From NCBI RefSeq assembly GCF_001458295.1, contig NZ_CYUD01000004.1:306921-370920 (forward strand): 64,000 nucleotides of DNA, read 5' to 3'. The notes under the pieces are model-generated. The model saw only the letters and a program-made list of their open reading frames with translations, searched no databases and was not told where the DNA came from. The DNA is from Ruegeria denitrificans (GTDB taxonomy: Bacteria; Pseudomonadota; Alphaproteobacteria; Rhodobacterales; Rhodobacteraceae). Within the stretch, counting starts at the first letter, position 1, and each line of letters opens with the position of its first letter. Below are positions 27,217 to 34,820 of this stretch, piece by piece. Position numbers and translations under genes: made by a program.

Positions 27217-28107
27217 ATGACCGAAGACCAGATTATTGGATTGCTGACGTCCAACATCATTTACGTGCTGGCGGCAGTTTTGATCGTCGTTGTCATTTTC
27301 AAGGGCATAAAAATTGTACCCCAATCGGAAAAATACGTGGTTGAACGGTTCGGACGCTTACATTCCGTGCTTGGCCCCGGGATCAACTTTATCGTTCCTT
27401 TTCTGGATGTTGCGCGCCACAAGATATCCATTCTGGAACGTCAACTTCCCAACGCAACGCAAGACGCGATCACCAAGGACAACGTTCTTGTACAGATCGA
27501 CACCTCGGTGTTTTACCGCATTCTCGAACCGGAAAAGACGGTGTATCGTATCCGTGACGTAGACGGTGCGATTGCAACAACTGTGGCTGGTATCGTGCGG
27601 GCGGAAATCGGTAAAATGGATCTGGATGAGGTCCAGTCCAACCGTGCGCAATTGATCGAACGTATTCAGGAAAGCGTCGAAACCGCCGTTGATGACTGGG
27701 GCATCGAAGTGACACGCGCCGAGATTCTGGACGTGAACCTGGATCAGGCCACCCGCGACGCCATGCTGCAACAGTTGAACGCCGAACGCGCACGTCGTGC
27801 GCAGGTGACCGAAGCCGAAGGTCAAAAACGTTCGGTCGAATTGAACGCGGACGCCGAGTTGTACGCCGCCGAACAAACCGCCAAGGCGCGCCGTATTCAG
27901 GCCGAAGCCGAAGCCTATGCAACCGGCGTGGTCGCCAAGGCCATTCAAGATAACGGCATCGAGGCCGCGCAATATCAGGTTGCCCTAAAACAGGTCGAGG
28001 CGCTGAATACTCTTGGTAGTGGCAGCGGTTCGCAAACCATCGTTGTGCCCGCCAACGCGTTGGAAGCCTTTGGCGATGCCTTCAAGATGCTGAAAGGAGG
28101 AAAGTAA
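27217..28107 (+). CDS. SPFH/Band 7 membrane protein (stomatin/paraslipin-like)
   Basis: 296 residues. One N-terminal membrane span (about residues 12-30, IIYVLAAVLIVVVIF) is followed by the SPFH domain (VPQSEKYVVERFGRL, GINFIVPFLD) and an alanine/glutamate-rich coiled coil (about 185-245) with the RARRAQVTEAEGQK pattern. Such proteins scaffold membrane microdomains. The next gene, NfeD-like, overlaps by one base; the SPFH-NfeD pair is a conserved unit. AGAGG precedes the ATG. Confidence 0.95.
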   Translation: MTEDQIIGLLTSNIIYVLAAVLIVVVIFKGIKIVPQSEKYVVERFGRLHSVLGPGINFIVPFLDVARHKISILERQLPNATQDAITKDNVLVQIDTSVFYRILEPEKTVYRIRDVDGAIATTVAGIVRAEIGKMDLDEVQSNRAQLIERIQESVETAVDDWGIEVTRAEILDVNLDQATRDAMLQQLNAERARRAQVTEAEGQKRSVELNADAELYAAEQTAKARRIQAEAEAYATGVVAKAIQDNGIEAAQYQVALKQVEALNTLGSGSGSQTIVVPANALEAFGDAFKMLKGGK

Positions 28108-28385
28108 TGGCTGATCCCTTCTGGCTGACCTGGTGGCTCTGGCTGGCCTGGGCGCTGGCCTTGGGAATCCTAGAGATCGTTCTGCCCGGTTTTATCTTTC
28201 TGGGCTTTGCGATAGGGGCCGCCGTCACCGGGCTACTGCTGATCATTCCCGGCATCACACCTTCGCTGCCGATCCTTCTGCTAATCTTCGCAGCTTTGTC
28301 CCTTATTGCGTGGCTGGTTTTACGGCGAGTGTATTCCCTGCCCCACGGTCAGGTGAAAACCTTTCGGCACGACATTAACGATTAA
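28107..28385 (+). CDS. NfeD-family membrane protein
   Basis: 92 residues with two to three hydrophobic spans (about residues 8-24, 28-50 and 53-72) and a short C-terminal tail, the short NfeD1b form that lacks most of the OB-fold domain. Its ATG overlaps the stop of the SPFH gene by one base (TAATG) behind AAAGGAGG, so the two are translationally coupled. It likely works with the SPFH partner at the inner membrane. Confidence 0.9.
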   Translation: MADPFWLTWWLWLAWALALGILEIVLPGFIFLGFAIGAAVTGLLLIIPGITPSLPILLLIFAALSLIAWLVLRRVYSLPHGQVKTFRHDIND

Positions 28386-28481
28386 AAATGCAAGGCGCCC
28401 CTTTGGGGGCGTCATTGCGCCTCTGGACGCTGGCTTAGGCTTTCCCTATATAATTGCTCAGGTAACAGACCCGAGGCACGA

Positions 28482-28844
28482 ATGACTCATCCGAGCGAAC
28501 AGTTAGAAGGTTCCCCGCTGATTGCACCTTCAAGCGTTGAGCACCCCCTTTATGACACCGTGGTGGAAGCCTGCCGCTCGGTCTTTGACCCTGAGATTCC
28601 GGTTAATATCTATGACCTTGGTCTGATCTACACGATCGATATCAATCAGGAAAACGCGGTGAAGATCATCATGACGCTGACCGCGCCCGGTTGTCCTGTC
28701 GCCGGTGAAATGCCCGGCTGGATCGTTGAGGCTGTCGAACCCGTCGCGGGTATCAAAGAGGTGGACGTCGAACTGACATGGGAACCCCCCTGGGGCATGG
28801 AGATGATGTCGGACGAGGCGCGGCTTGAACTTGGCTTCATGTAA
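28482..28844 (+). CDS. sufT: DUF59/MIP18-type SUF assembly protein
   Basis: 120 residues. The DUF59 core VFDPEIPVNIYDLGLIYTI, the cysteine-containing TLTAPGCPVAGEMP and the C-terminal LTWEPPWG...MMSDEARLELG are the hallmarks of SufT-like Fe-S maturation factors. It helps deliver or assemble Fe-S clusters through the SUF pathway. A sufA-like gene lies 0.7 kb downstream on the same strand, with a small gene on the opposite strand between them. The gene symbol is by family similarity. Confidence 0.87.
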   Translation: MTHPSEQLEGSPLIAPSSVEHPLYDTVVEACRSVFDPEIPVNIYDLGLIYTIDINQENAVKIIMTLTAPGCPVAGEMPGWIVEAVEPVAGIKEVDVELTWEPPWGMEMMSDEARLELGFM

Positions 28845-28976
28845 GCCAAAAAATTAACCCCTTGTAGTAAAAGCTTTATAATTATGTCATCGGTACGTTG
28901 GAAAACCGTTACCGAAATCAGGAATTGTATCGACGTGCTAGTATCCCACTAAGCACACGCCTGACGACCCGAATAG

Positions 28977-29008
28977 AAGGCCGCTCTTGCCCGAGGGCGG
29001 TCTTTTTT
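28977..29008 (+). terminator. terminator-like hairpin after sufT-like gene
   Basis: AAGGCCGC (28977-28984) pairs with GCGGTCTT (28997-29004), one G-T wobble, followed by further T residues. It lies 132 bp beyond the sufT stop and near the end of the convergent small gene. Confidence 0.6.
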
Positions 29009-29021
29009 ATTGGCGCGCAAC

Positions 29022-29357
29022 TTATTGCACGCCACATTTCGACTTTATCTCCGCAGCCCGATCATCCAGAGCCTTTACATAGTCTCCTGCCAACATGGAC
29101 AATCGTTTATTTTCTGTTCCAGTCACCAAACCCAACAGCGCTCCGGCCGGTAAAATGGATATGACACTTTCCACCTGCTGATCTTGGGCATGCTTTTTCT
29201 CAGCCGCTATCGCGCGCAGGTCGCCTTCGGCAGTGGCACAGTTGACCGGATGCCTTTTTTGTTCTGCTTCAGCCAAAGCTACATCTGAAGTTATCAAAGA
29301 CAGCCCAACAACTGACGCTAATGTCATGATATTGCATGAAAATTTTATATTGACCAT
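29022..29357 (-). CDS. small secreted protein of unknown function
   Basis: 111 residues with a signal peptide (about 1-29, ending SDVALA). The mature part opens with a cysteine-containing segment (HPVNCATAEGDLRAI), is helical and charged, has a hydrophobic ILPAGALLGLVTG stretch in the middle, and ends KSKCGVQ; the two cysteines could form a disulfide. I do not recognise a named family. It lies alone between the sufT-like and sufA-like genes on the opposite strand. Confidence 0.75.
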   Translation of the reverse strand: MVNIKFSCNIMTLASVVGLSLITSDVALAEAEQKRHPVNCATAEGDLRAIAAEKKHAQDQQVESVISILPAGALLGLVTGTENKRLSMLAGDYVKALDDRAAEIKSKCGVQ

Positions 29358-29535
29358 TTTCTTAACCCTGTATCGTTCTGCCGGAAATCATCTGTGCTCA
29401 GCTAAGGTCAGCTTGTTTCAAAAGGCAAGTATTATCCCGAAATGCCTGAAAAGTTAGGTAAGAATGGCTGCTATGTCTTGAGCCATTGCCCCGTCGGCAC
29501 TAAATTAAAGCCTACGCGCGACAACGGAGATCACA

Positions 29536-29901
29536 ATGTTCGGCATTCCCGGCAAACAGGCCGTGACCATGACGCCTAAGGCGGCAGAGCAGATTGCCCG
29601 CCTGATGGAAACAGGCGGCCATGCAGGCCTGCGCATCGGCATCAAAAAAGGTGGCTGTGCCGGCATGGAGTACACGATGGACTATGTCGATCAGCCTGAC
29701 ACAAACGACGAGGTCGTGGAACAGGACGGCGCGCGGATCATGATTGCCCCAATGGCACAGATGTTCCTGTTCGGAACCGAGATCGACTATGAAGTCTCTT
29801 TGCTCGAATCAGGGTTCAAGTTCCGCAATCCCAACGTCGTTGACGCCTGTGGCTGCGGCGAATCGATCAAATTCGACGAAAAGCTGTCTTCCCAACCCTA
29901 A
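29536..29901 (+). CDS. sufA: A-type iron-sulfur carrier protein (SufA/IscA family)
   Basis: 121 residues. The three cluster-binding cysteines are present: one in KKGGCAGMEY (Cys41) and two in the C-terminal DACGCGES. Such carriers bring assembled Fe-S clusters to apoproteins. ACGGAG lies 7 bp before the ATG. Its closeness to the sufT-like gene supports a SUF-pathway role, although the sufBCDS core is not in this window. IscA or ErpA naming is equally possible. Confidence 0.88.
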   Translation: MFGIPGKQAVTMTPKAAEQIARLMETGGHAGLRIGIKKGGCAGMEYTMDYVDQPDTNDEVVEQDGARIMIAPMAQMFLFGTEIDYEVSLLESGFKFRNPNVVDACGCGESIKFDEKLSSQP

Positions 29902-30041
29902 GACCACTGGAACCACGGGAACCCTTCGTCGAAATACGGCAGGTACCGTAGTTTTGGAAACTGCGTTGCAACCACAATTGTCAGCCCGCGCCGGCGGTGC
30001 TATCCGGTTCTGGAACTTACGAAATTCAAGGAGATCGTGAT

Positions 30042-30791
30042 ATGCGGCGCAAGCTGGCAGCTGGGAATTGGAAGATGAACGGAACCTCGGCCGCGTTGAG
30101 TGAGTTGGACGCTCTGGCCCGCGCCTTCCCTTCACCATCTGTCGATATTCTGATCTGCCCGCCCACCACGCTTTTGCACCGCGCCGCCGAAACCGTGCGT
30201 AACACTGGCATCACCGTTGGCGGACAGGATTGTCACCCTGCGGCCTCGGGTGCGCATACAGGTGATATCAGCGCTGACATGCTGGTCGATGCCGGGGCAA
30301 ACGCCGTCATTCTGGGCCATTCCGAACGCCGTGAGGATCATGGCGAGCAAAACGAATCCGTCCGCGCCAAAGCTCGCGCAGCCATGGATGCCGGGTTGAA
30401 GGCTATCATTTGCGTCGGCGAAAGCCTGGAACAACGCGAGGCCGCCAATACGTTGGACATTATCGGCGGCCAACTGTCGGGTTCGATCCCGGATCAGTCG
30501 ACCGGCGAGAATCTGATTGTCGCCTATGAACCGATCTGGGCCATCGGCACCGGCAAAGTGCCCACGTTGGATGAAATCGGCGAGGTCCACGACTTTATCC
30601 GCAACCGCCTGGAACGTCGGTTCGGCGAAGGTGTCGGTCGGTCTGTTCGGTTGCTTTATGGCGGTTCGGTCAAGCCATCAAACGCGAACGAAATCTTTGG
30701 CGTGTCGAATGTGGACGGCGCGCTGGTCGGTGGGGCCAGCCTGAAGGCGCAGGACTTCTCGGGCATTATTGATGCGCTGCAAAGGGCCTGA
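30042..30791 (+). CDS. tpiA: triosephosphate isomerase
   Basis: 249 residues, normal length. The substrate lysine lies in AAGNWKMNG, the catalytic histidine in ILGHSERR, the catalytic glutamate in [12 protein letters not shown], and [12 protein letters not shown] binds phosphate. It interconverts dihydroxyacetone phosphate and glyceraldehyde 3-phosphate. AAGGAG lies 8 bp before ATG 30042; a 15-codon upstream extension of the frame is not conserved. Its stop lies inside a palindrome shared with the convergent exporter gene. Confidence 0.97.
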   Translation: MRRKLAAGNWKMNGTSAALSELDALARAFPSPSVDILICPPTTLLHRAAETVRNTGITVGGQDCHPAASGAHTGDISADMLVDAGANAVILGHSERREDHGEQNESVRAKARAAMDAGLKAIICVGESLEQREAANTLDIIGGQLSGSIPDQSTGENLIVAYEPIWAIGTGKVPTLDEIGEVHDFIRNRLERRFGEGVGRSVRLLYGGSVKPSNANEIFGVSNVDGALVGGASLKAQDFSGIIDALQRA

Positions 30792-30806
30792 GCTATAGCT
30801 CAGGCC
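30785..30806. terminator. perfect palindrome between convergent tpiA and guanidinium exporter genes
   Basis: A 22-bp perfect palindrome with half-site GGCCTGAGCTA. It contains the TGA stops of both convergent genes, each read as GCC-TGA, and only a few bases separate the two coding ends. It probably acts as a compact bidirectional hairpin; the T runs on either side are weak. Confidence 0.5.
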
Positions 30807-31111
30807 AGTTTCATCGTTACCAAGCCAGTCACGATTAGGACCGCCGCGATGATACGCGCGGCGTTTACTGTTTCTCCTAACAGCATGATTCCTACCAGAA
30901 ACGCCCCTACTGCGCCGATGCCGGTCCAGATGACATAGGCCGTACCCAAAGGCAGCGTGCGCATCGCCAAGGCCAGCAATCCGAACGAGCCGATCATAGA
31001 AACCCCCATGATAGCGGTCGGCCAAAACCGAGTGAAACCGGCGGATTGCTTCATGGCAACGGCCCACACGATTTCAAGCAGGCCAGCGAACAACAGATAA
31101 ATCCAGGACAT
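30800..31111 (-). CDS. gdx: SMR-family guanidinium exporter (SugE/Gdx)
   Basis: 103 residues, four membrane helices. The membrane-embedded glutamate is in GLLEIVWAVAMKQSAGF (Glu13), and MRTLPLGTAYVIWTGIGAVG marks the Gdx (formerly SugE) subgroup rather than EmrE. These dual-topology proteins export guanidinium in exchange for protons. The guanidine-II riboswitch directly upstream confirms the substrate. GAGG lies 7 bp before the ATG. Confidence 0.95.
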   Translation of the reverse strand: MSWIYLLFAGLLEIVWAVAMKQSAGFTRFWPTAIMGVSMIGSFGLLALAMRTLPLGTAYVIWTGIGAVGAFLVGIMLLGETVNAARIIAAVLIVTGLVTMKLA

Positions 31112-31129
31112 AAGGACACCTCAGAATAG

Positions 31130-31173
31130 TTCGGGTCGTCCCGAATGATCACCCGTTTGGGGAGGTCGTCCTC
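31130..31173 (-). ncRNA. guanidine-II riboswitch (mini-ykkC) controlling gdx
   Basis: On the gdx strand two hairpins both carry an ACGA tetraloop: GAGG-ACGA-CCTC (31173-31162) and TTCGGG-ACGA-CCCGAA (31145-31130), with a 16-nt linker. Twin ACGR-loop hairpins are the defining structure of the guanidine-II class, in which the two loops dock and each binds guanidinium. The second hairpin ends 7 nt before the ribosome site of gdx, so control of translation initiation is likely. Confidence 0.93.
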
Positions 31174-31220
31174 TGATGCCGATGTGGGAAGGTTGGCAGC
31201 AACTTCAAGTGGCTGGCAAA

Positions 31221-31253
31221 GAAAAAGGCCGGACAGATCGCGCTGCCCGGCCT
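31221..31253 (-). terminator. rho-independent terminator after dctM
   Basis: On the minus strand AGGCCGG pairs with CCGGCCT, extended by CAG/CTG inside the loop, followed by TTTTTC. It lies 20 bp after the dctM stop. Confidence 0.85.
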
Positions 31254-31272
31254 GTACGAAGGGGAACCTTCG

Positions 31273-32649
31273 CTAGTTCGTTATGATTTCCGGCCCCATA
31301 AAGGTATTGGGCAGGAAGGTCGATATCCACGGGATATAGGTCACCATGATCAGGAAGACGAAGAGCACGGCCAGGAACGGCAGCGCGGCCTTCACCACAC
31401 CCATCATTGGCATTCCCGCTACACCCGAGGTCACGAACAGGTTCAACCCGACTGGGGGTGTGATCATCCCGATCTCCATGTTCACCACCATGATGATGCC
31501 GAGATGGATCGGGTCGATGCCCAGCTCAATCGCAATCGGAAAGACCAGAGGCGCCACGATGACCAGCAGGCCCGAGGGCTCCATGAACTGACCACCGATC
31601 AGCAGGATCACGTTAACCACGATCAAGAAGGTTACCGGCCCCAGACCCGCCGACAGCATGGCGCTTGCGATATGCTGTGGCACCTGTTCGTCCGTCAACA
31701 CGTGCTTCAGGATCAGGGCGTTGGCAATGACAAACAGCAGCGTGACGGTCAGTTTACCGGCCTCGAACAACGTATGTTTGGTGTCCGGATGGAAGAAAGC
31801 CGTGATCAGCGCATAGGGTTTCTTGATCAGCGGCAGGTTCGCCTGACCCTCTTCTGTGCTAAGTGGCCCCATATCCTTGTAGACAAAGCTAGCAATCAGG
31901 AACGCATAGACGGCTGCCACAGCCGCAGCTTCGGTTGGGGTAAAGATACCGCCATAGATCCCGCCAAGGATGATGACGATCAGGAACAGGCCCCAACCGG
32001 CTTCGCGCGCCGAAGTAAAGACCTCGCCCCACCCTTTCCATTCACCTTTCGGCAGGTTCTTGACCTTTGCCATGACATAGATGGTGATCATCAGCATCAG
32101 ACCGGCCATCAGGCCCGGAATGACACCGGCAAGGAACATGCGCCCGACCGAGACTTCAACGGCGGCGGCATACACAACCATCACGATCGACGGCGGGATC
32201 AAAATACCCAGCGTGCCTGCATTACAGATCACACCAGCGGCGAATTCCTTGGAATACCCAACCTGCCGCATCCCGGCGATCACAATCGAGCCGATGGCCA
32301 CAACAGTCGCCGGAGACGACCCGGACAGCGCTGCAAACAACATACAGGCAAACACACCCGCAATCGCCAGACCACCCGGCAGGTGACCCACACAGGCAAT
32401 CGAGAACCGGATGATACGCCGCGCCACGCCGCCGGTCGTCATGAAAGAGGATGCGAGGATAAAGAACGGGATCGCCAGAAGGGTGAAATGTCCTTCAAAA
32501 GCCTCGAACAGCGTCCCGGCCACCGAAGCCAGCGAACTGTCGGAATACATCAGCAGAAACAGGGTTGAGCTGAGGCCCAGAGCCACCGCAATCGGAACCC
32601 CGATCAGCAGCAGGCCAATGACCATCGAGAAAAGAAATACAACGTCCAT
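31273..32649 (-). CDS. dctM: TRAP transporter large permease
   Basis: 458 residues, largely hydrophobic with about twelve membrane helices. GSSPATVVAIGSI, FTPTEAAAVAAVYA and MITPPVGLNLFV are the conserved DctM signatures. It forms the sodium-driven channel for a periplasmic binding-protein-delivered substrate, here probably C4-dicarboxylates because DctB/DctD-type regulators are linked. Its ATG overlaps the dctQ stop by one base, showing translational coupling. Confidence 0.95.
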   Translation of the reverse strand: MDVVFLFSMVIGLLLIGVPIAVALGLSSTLFLLMYSDSSLASVAGTLFEAFEGHFTLLAIPFFILASSFMTTGGVARRIIRFSIACVGHLPGGLAIAGVFACMLFAALSGSSPATVVAIGSIVIAGMRQVGYSKEFAAGVICNAGTLGILIPPSIVMVVYAAAVEVSVGRMFLAGVIPGLMAGLMLMITIYVMAKVKNLPKGEWKGWGEVFTSAREAGWGLFLIVIILGGIYGGIFTPTEAAAVAAVYAFLIASFVYKDMGPLSTEEGQANLPLIKKPYALITAFFHPDTKHTLFEAGKLTVTLLFVIANALILKHVLTDEQVPQHIASAMLSAGLGPVTFLIVVNVILLIGGQFMEPSGLLVIVAPLVFPIAIELGIDPIHLGIIMVVNMEIGMITPPVGLNLFVTSGVAGMPMMGVVKAALPFLAVLFVFLIMVTYIPWISTFLPNTFMGPEIITN

Positions 32650-33326
32650 CAGTCGTGATCCCCTTGCTGAGCGCGCACTTCTTCAATCTCGTCCTCGACC
32701 TCATGGCTGGCGACAATGCGGTCAGTCTCACCGCGCCAGATCTGAATGGCGGCCTGCGTAAAGCGGATCACCAGCAGCAGCATCGACAGCGGCAGGACGA
32801 AATACGGGACGACCTTGGGCAGTTTCTCGTAGGCTTCGTCGTAGTTGATCATCGCTTCCAGGAACCGCAGCGGTGCGACCATGGGGATGTCGTCGACCTC
32901 ATAAAAGCTCTGACTGCGGGCGTCGAAGTTGAAACCCGTCGGGAACCAACGACCCGATGTGGGCGGCAAGTCAGCGAACACAGCCCAATAGTCATACGCT
33001 CCTTTCAGCATCAGCAGCGAAAACACCAGACAGCAGCCCACCGCAATCAGCGCCAGAACGCGGCGCGGGGCCGGTGCCAACATGTTCAGGATGGCATCCA
33101 CACCCAGATGCGCGTGCTTTTTCACCGCATAAGACGCCCCCAGCAGCACCAACCAGCCAAAGGTGAACACCGTTAATTCAAGCGCCCACAGAATGTTGGA
33201 ATTGAACACGAACCGTGCGATCACATTGGCAAAGGTCACGGCCGTCATCAGGCCTAGCAGCAACGCGATCAGGGTTTCTTCGATATGGTCGACCAGCCCG
33301 CTTTGGTCGGGTTTCGCACCAGACAT
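32649..33326 (-). CDS. dctQ: TRAP transporter small permease
   Basis: 225 residues with four membrane helices and an unusually long periplasmic loop between helices 3 and 4 (about residues 120-175), as in the Rhodobacter C4-dicarboxylate DctQ. It pairs with DctM, with a one-base gene overlap. The gene lies 120 bp beyond dctP, and two stem-loops lie in that gap. Confidence 0.93.
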   Translation of the reverse strand: MSGAKPDQSGLVDHIEETLIALLLGLMTAVTFANVIARFVFNSNILWALELTVFTFGWLVLLGASYAVKKHAHLGVDAILNMLAPAPRRVLALIAVGCCLVFSLLMLKGAYDYWAVFADLPPTSGRWFPTGFNFDARSQSFYEVDDIPMVAPLRFLEAMINYDEAYEKLPKVVPYFVLPLSMLLLVIRFTQAAIQIWRGETDRIVASHEVEDEIEEVRAQQGDHD

Positions 33327-33366
33327 CTCTTTAGTCCCCGCAATTTTTTTGTGATGAGAGTGATAG

Positions 33367-33432
33367 CGGGCGGGCCTTGTTTGTCGGCCCGCCCGGCCTG
33401 CGCGTCAGCAACTCCCCAGCCCCCTGACGCGC
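33367..33432 (-). promoter_or_regulatory. two intercistronic stem-loops between dctP and dctQ
   Basis: One perfect 9-bp stem pairs GCGCGTCAG (33400-33408) with CTGACGCGC (33424-33432); a second pairs GGGCGGGCC (33368-33376) with GGCCCGCCC (33386-33394). Neither has a T tail, so they more likely protect the 3' end of the dctP message or attenuate into dctQM than terminate fully. Confidence 0.6.
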
Positions 33433-33446
33433 GGCCTCAACCAGGA

Positions 33447-34448
33447 TCAGAACCCGGCGTTGATTGCCTGAGCGGCGTCGATCTTGTCTTGACCCACGTC
33501 GTCGGCGAATTTGTCCCAAACCGGTTTCATCGCATCGACCCAGGCCTGACGCTGTTCGGGGTTCAGATCGCGAATGATACCACCGGCATCAGTGATCGAG
33601 GCTTTGGCCGCTTCGTTCACAGAAAAGGCTTCTTTGTTCCTGGTTTCGGTAACCTCTGCCAGAATGGTCAGGAACTGCTCGCGCACTTCCGGATCAAGGC
33701 TGTCCAGCCAGTCCACCGAAGTTACGACCAGATAGTCGATGATACCGTGATTGGTCTCGGTGATGCCGTCCTGCACCTCAAAGAACTTCTTGCCGTAGAT
33801 GTTCGACCAGGTGTTCTCCTGCCCGTCTACAACACCCTGCTGCAGCGCGCCGTAGACTTCCGAGAACGCCATTTTCTGCGGGCTTCCACCGATGGCTTCC
33901 ATCTGGGCAACCAACACGTCCGAGGACTGAACCCGGAACTTCAGACCTTCCGCATCCGAGGGGTCCTCCAGCGGCTTGTTGGCAGACATCTGCTTCATGC
34001 CGTTGTGCCAGAACGCCAGTCCTTGCAGGCCACGGCGTTGCATGCTGTCTTTCATTGCCTGACCTTCTGCCGAGGCTTGGAACGCATCCACAGCGTCGAT
34101 GTTCTTGAACATGAACGGCAAGTCAAACAGGCGGAACTGCTTGGTGAACTTTTCGAATTTCGACAGCGACGGTGCAGCCAGTTGCACATCGCCCTGCAGC
34201 ATCGCCTCAAGCACCTTGTCGTCGTTATACAGCGTCGAGTTCGGATAGACCTCTACGCACATCACGCCGTTCATCTCGTCATTTACGCGCTGCTCCAACA
34301 GCGATGCTGCGATGCCTTTAGGGTGTTTGTCAGTGTTCGTAACATGCGCAAACTTTACGACGATTTCACCATCGTCGCAGGCCGCCATGCCCGTTGTCGC
34401 GATTGCGGACAGCGCAACCGCCGTTGCAGCCGTTGTCAAAAATTTCAT
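33447..34448 (-). CDS. dctP: TRAP transporter periplasmic substrate-binding protein
   Basis: 333 residues: signal peptide (MKFLTTAATAVALSAIATTGMA) and a DctP fold with VVKFAHVTNTDKHPKG, the central QSSDVLVAQMEAIGGSPQKMAFSEV and the loop GVVDGQENTWSNI. It binds the substrate in the periplasm; C4-dicarboxylates are inferred from DctP-like sequence and the linked regulators. ATG 34448 is preceded by GGAGGAAAAG and gives a proper signal peptide; a 14-residue extension does not. Tandem palindromes lie about 190-240 bp upstream. Confidence 0.94.
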   Translation of the reverse strand: MKFLTTAATAVALSAIATTGMAACDDGEIVVKFAHVTNTDKHPKGIAASLLEQRVNDEMNGVMCVEVYPNSTLYNDDKVLEAMLQGDVQLAAPSLSKFEKFTKQFRLFDLPFMFKNIDAVDAFQASAEGQAMKDSMQRRGLQGLAFWHNGMKQMSANKPLEDPSDAEGLKFRVQSSDVLVAQMEAIGGSPQKMAFSEVYGALQQGVVDGQENTWSNIYGKKFFEVQDGITETNHGIIDYLVVTSVDWLDSLDPEVREQFLTILAEVTETRNKEAFSVNEAAKASITDAGGIIRDLNPEQRQAWVDAMKPVWDKFADDVGQDKIDAAQAINAGF

Positions 34449-34640
34449 CAGTCTTTTCCTCCCGGTCTTCTTGGATACTCCAATTGGCACCTGTTCGGCG
34501 CCACATGCCGGGAAGTGAACAGAATCAGTCGATCTAGCTCAACGTTTTGTTACTGCGCTCTAGATCCCAAATTTTTTCTTTTTATTTTATAGTGTTAAGT
34601 TATCCATTTTTGATACATCTACCGCTCACCAATACACGCT

Positions 34641-34656
34641 GTGCGGAATCCCGCAC
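34641..34656. promoter_or_regulatory. upstream activator palindrome 1 for dctP
   Basis: GTGCGGAATCCCGCAC, a 16-bp palindrome with perfect 6-bp arms. With the second copy it forms a tandem pair centred 32 bp apart, close to three helical turns, as expected for cooperative dimers of an NtrC-type activator. DctD is the natural candidate. Confidence 0.65.
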
Positions 34657-34672
34657 ACGCTTAGCAGGCCTT

Positions 34673-34688
34673 GTGCGGTTTTCCGCAC
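34673..34688. promoter_or_regulatory. upstream activator palindrome 2 for dctP
   Basis: GTGCGGTTTTCCGCAC, sharing both GTGCGG / CCGCAC arms with palindrome 1 at a 32-bp offset. Confidence 0.65.
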
Positions 34689-34820
34689 GATCTTCGAATC
34701 ACTTCGATCGAATCAACTCCATCCCGGCATGCGCCGCCGGCAGACCGCGGCAGCGGGCTGCCCGGCCCAACGCCTTTAACCACATGATAATGTGGTCAAA
34801 GGGGGCGGGAGACTCTGCAG

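Larger units (their letters stand above)
34449..34820. other. dctP-dctD intergenic region
   Basis: 372 bp. Besides the two GTGCGG palindromes it holds a 7-bp hairpin ACCACAT-GATA-ATGTGGT (34779-34796), which may end the dctBD message, and an AT-rich block (34560-34620) where the dctP promoter should lie. I searched the dctP strand for a -24/-12 TGGC-N10-GC sigma-54 promoter and saw none. Confidence 0.55.

Noticed and set aside
28898..29164. 88-codon plus-strand frame after the sufT-like gene
   Set aside because: Crosses a terminator hairpin and is antisense to the better supported secreted-protein gene.
34449..34640. Sigma-54 promoter for dctP
   Set aside because: A TGGCAC occurs at 34485-34490 but on the wrong strand and without a properly spaced GC element for the dctP direction.
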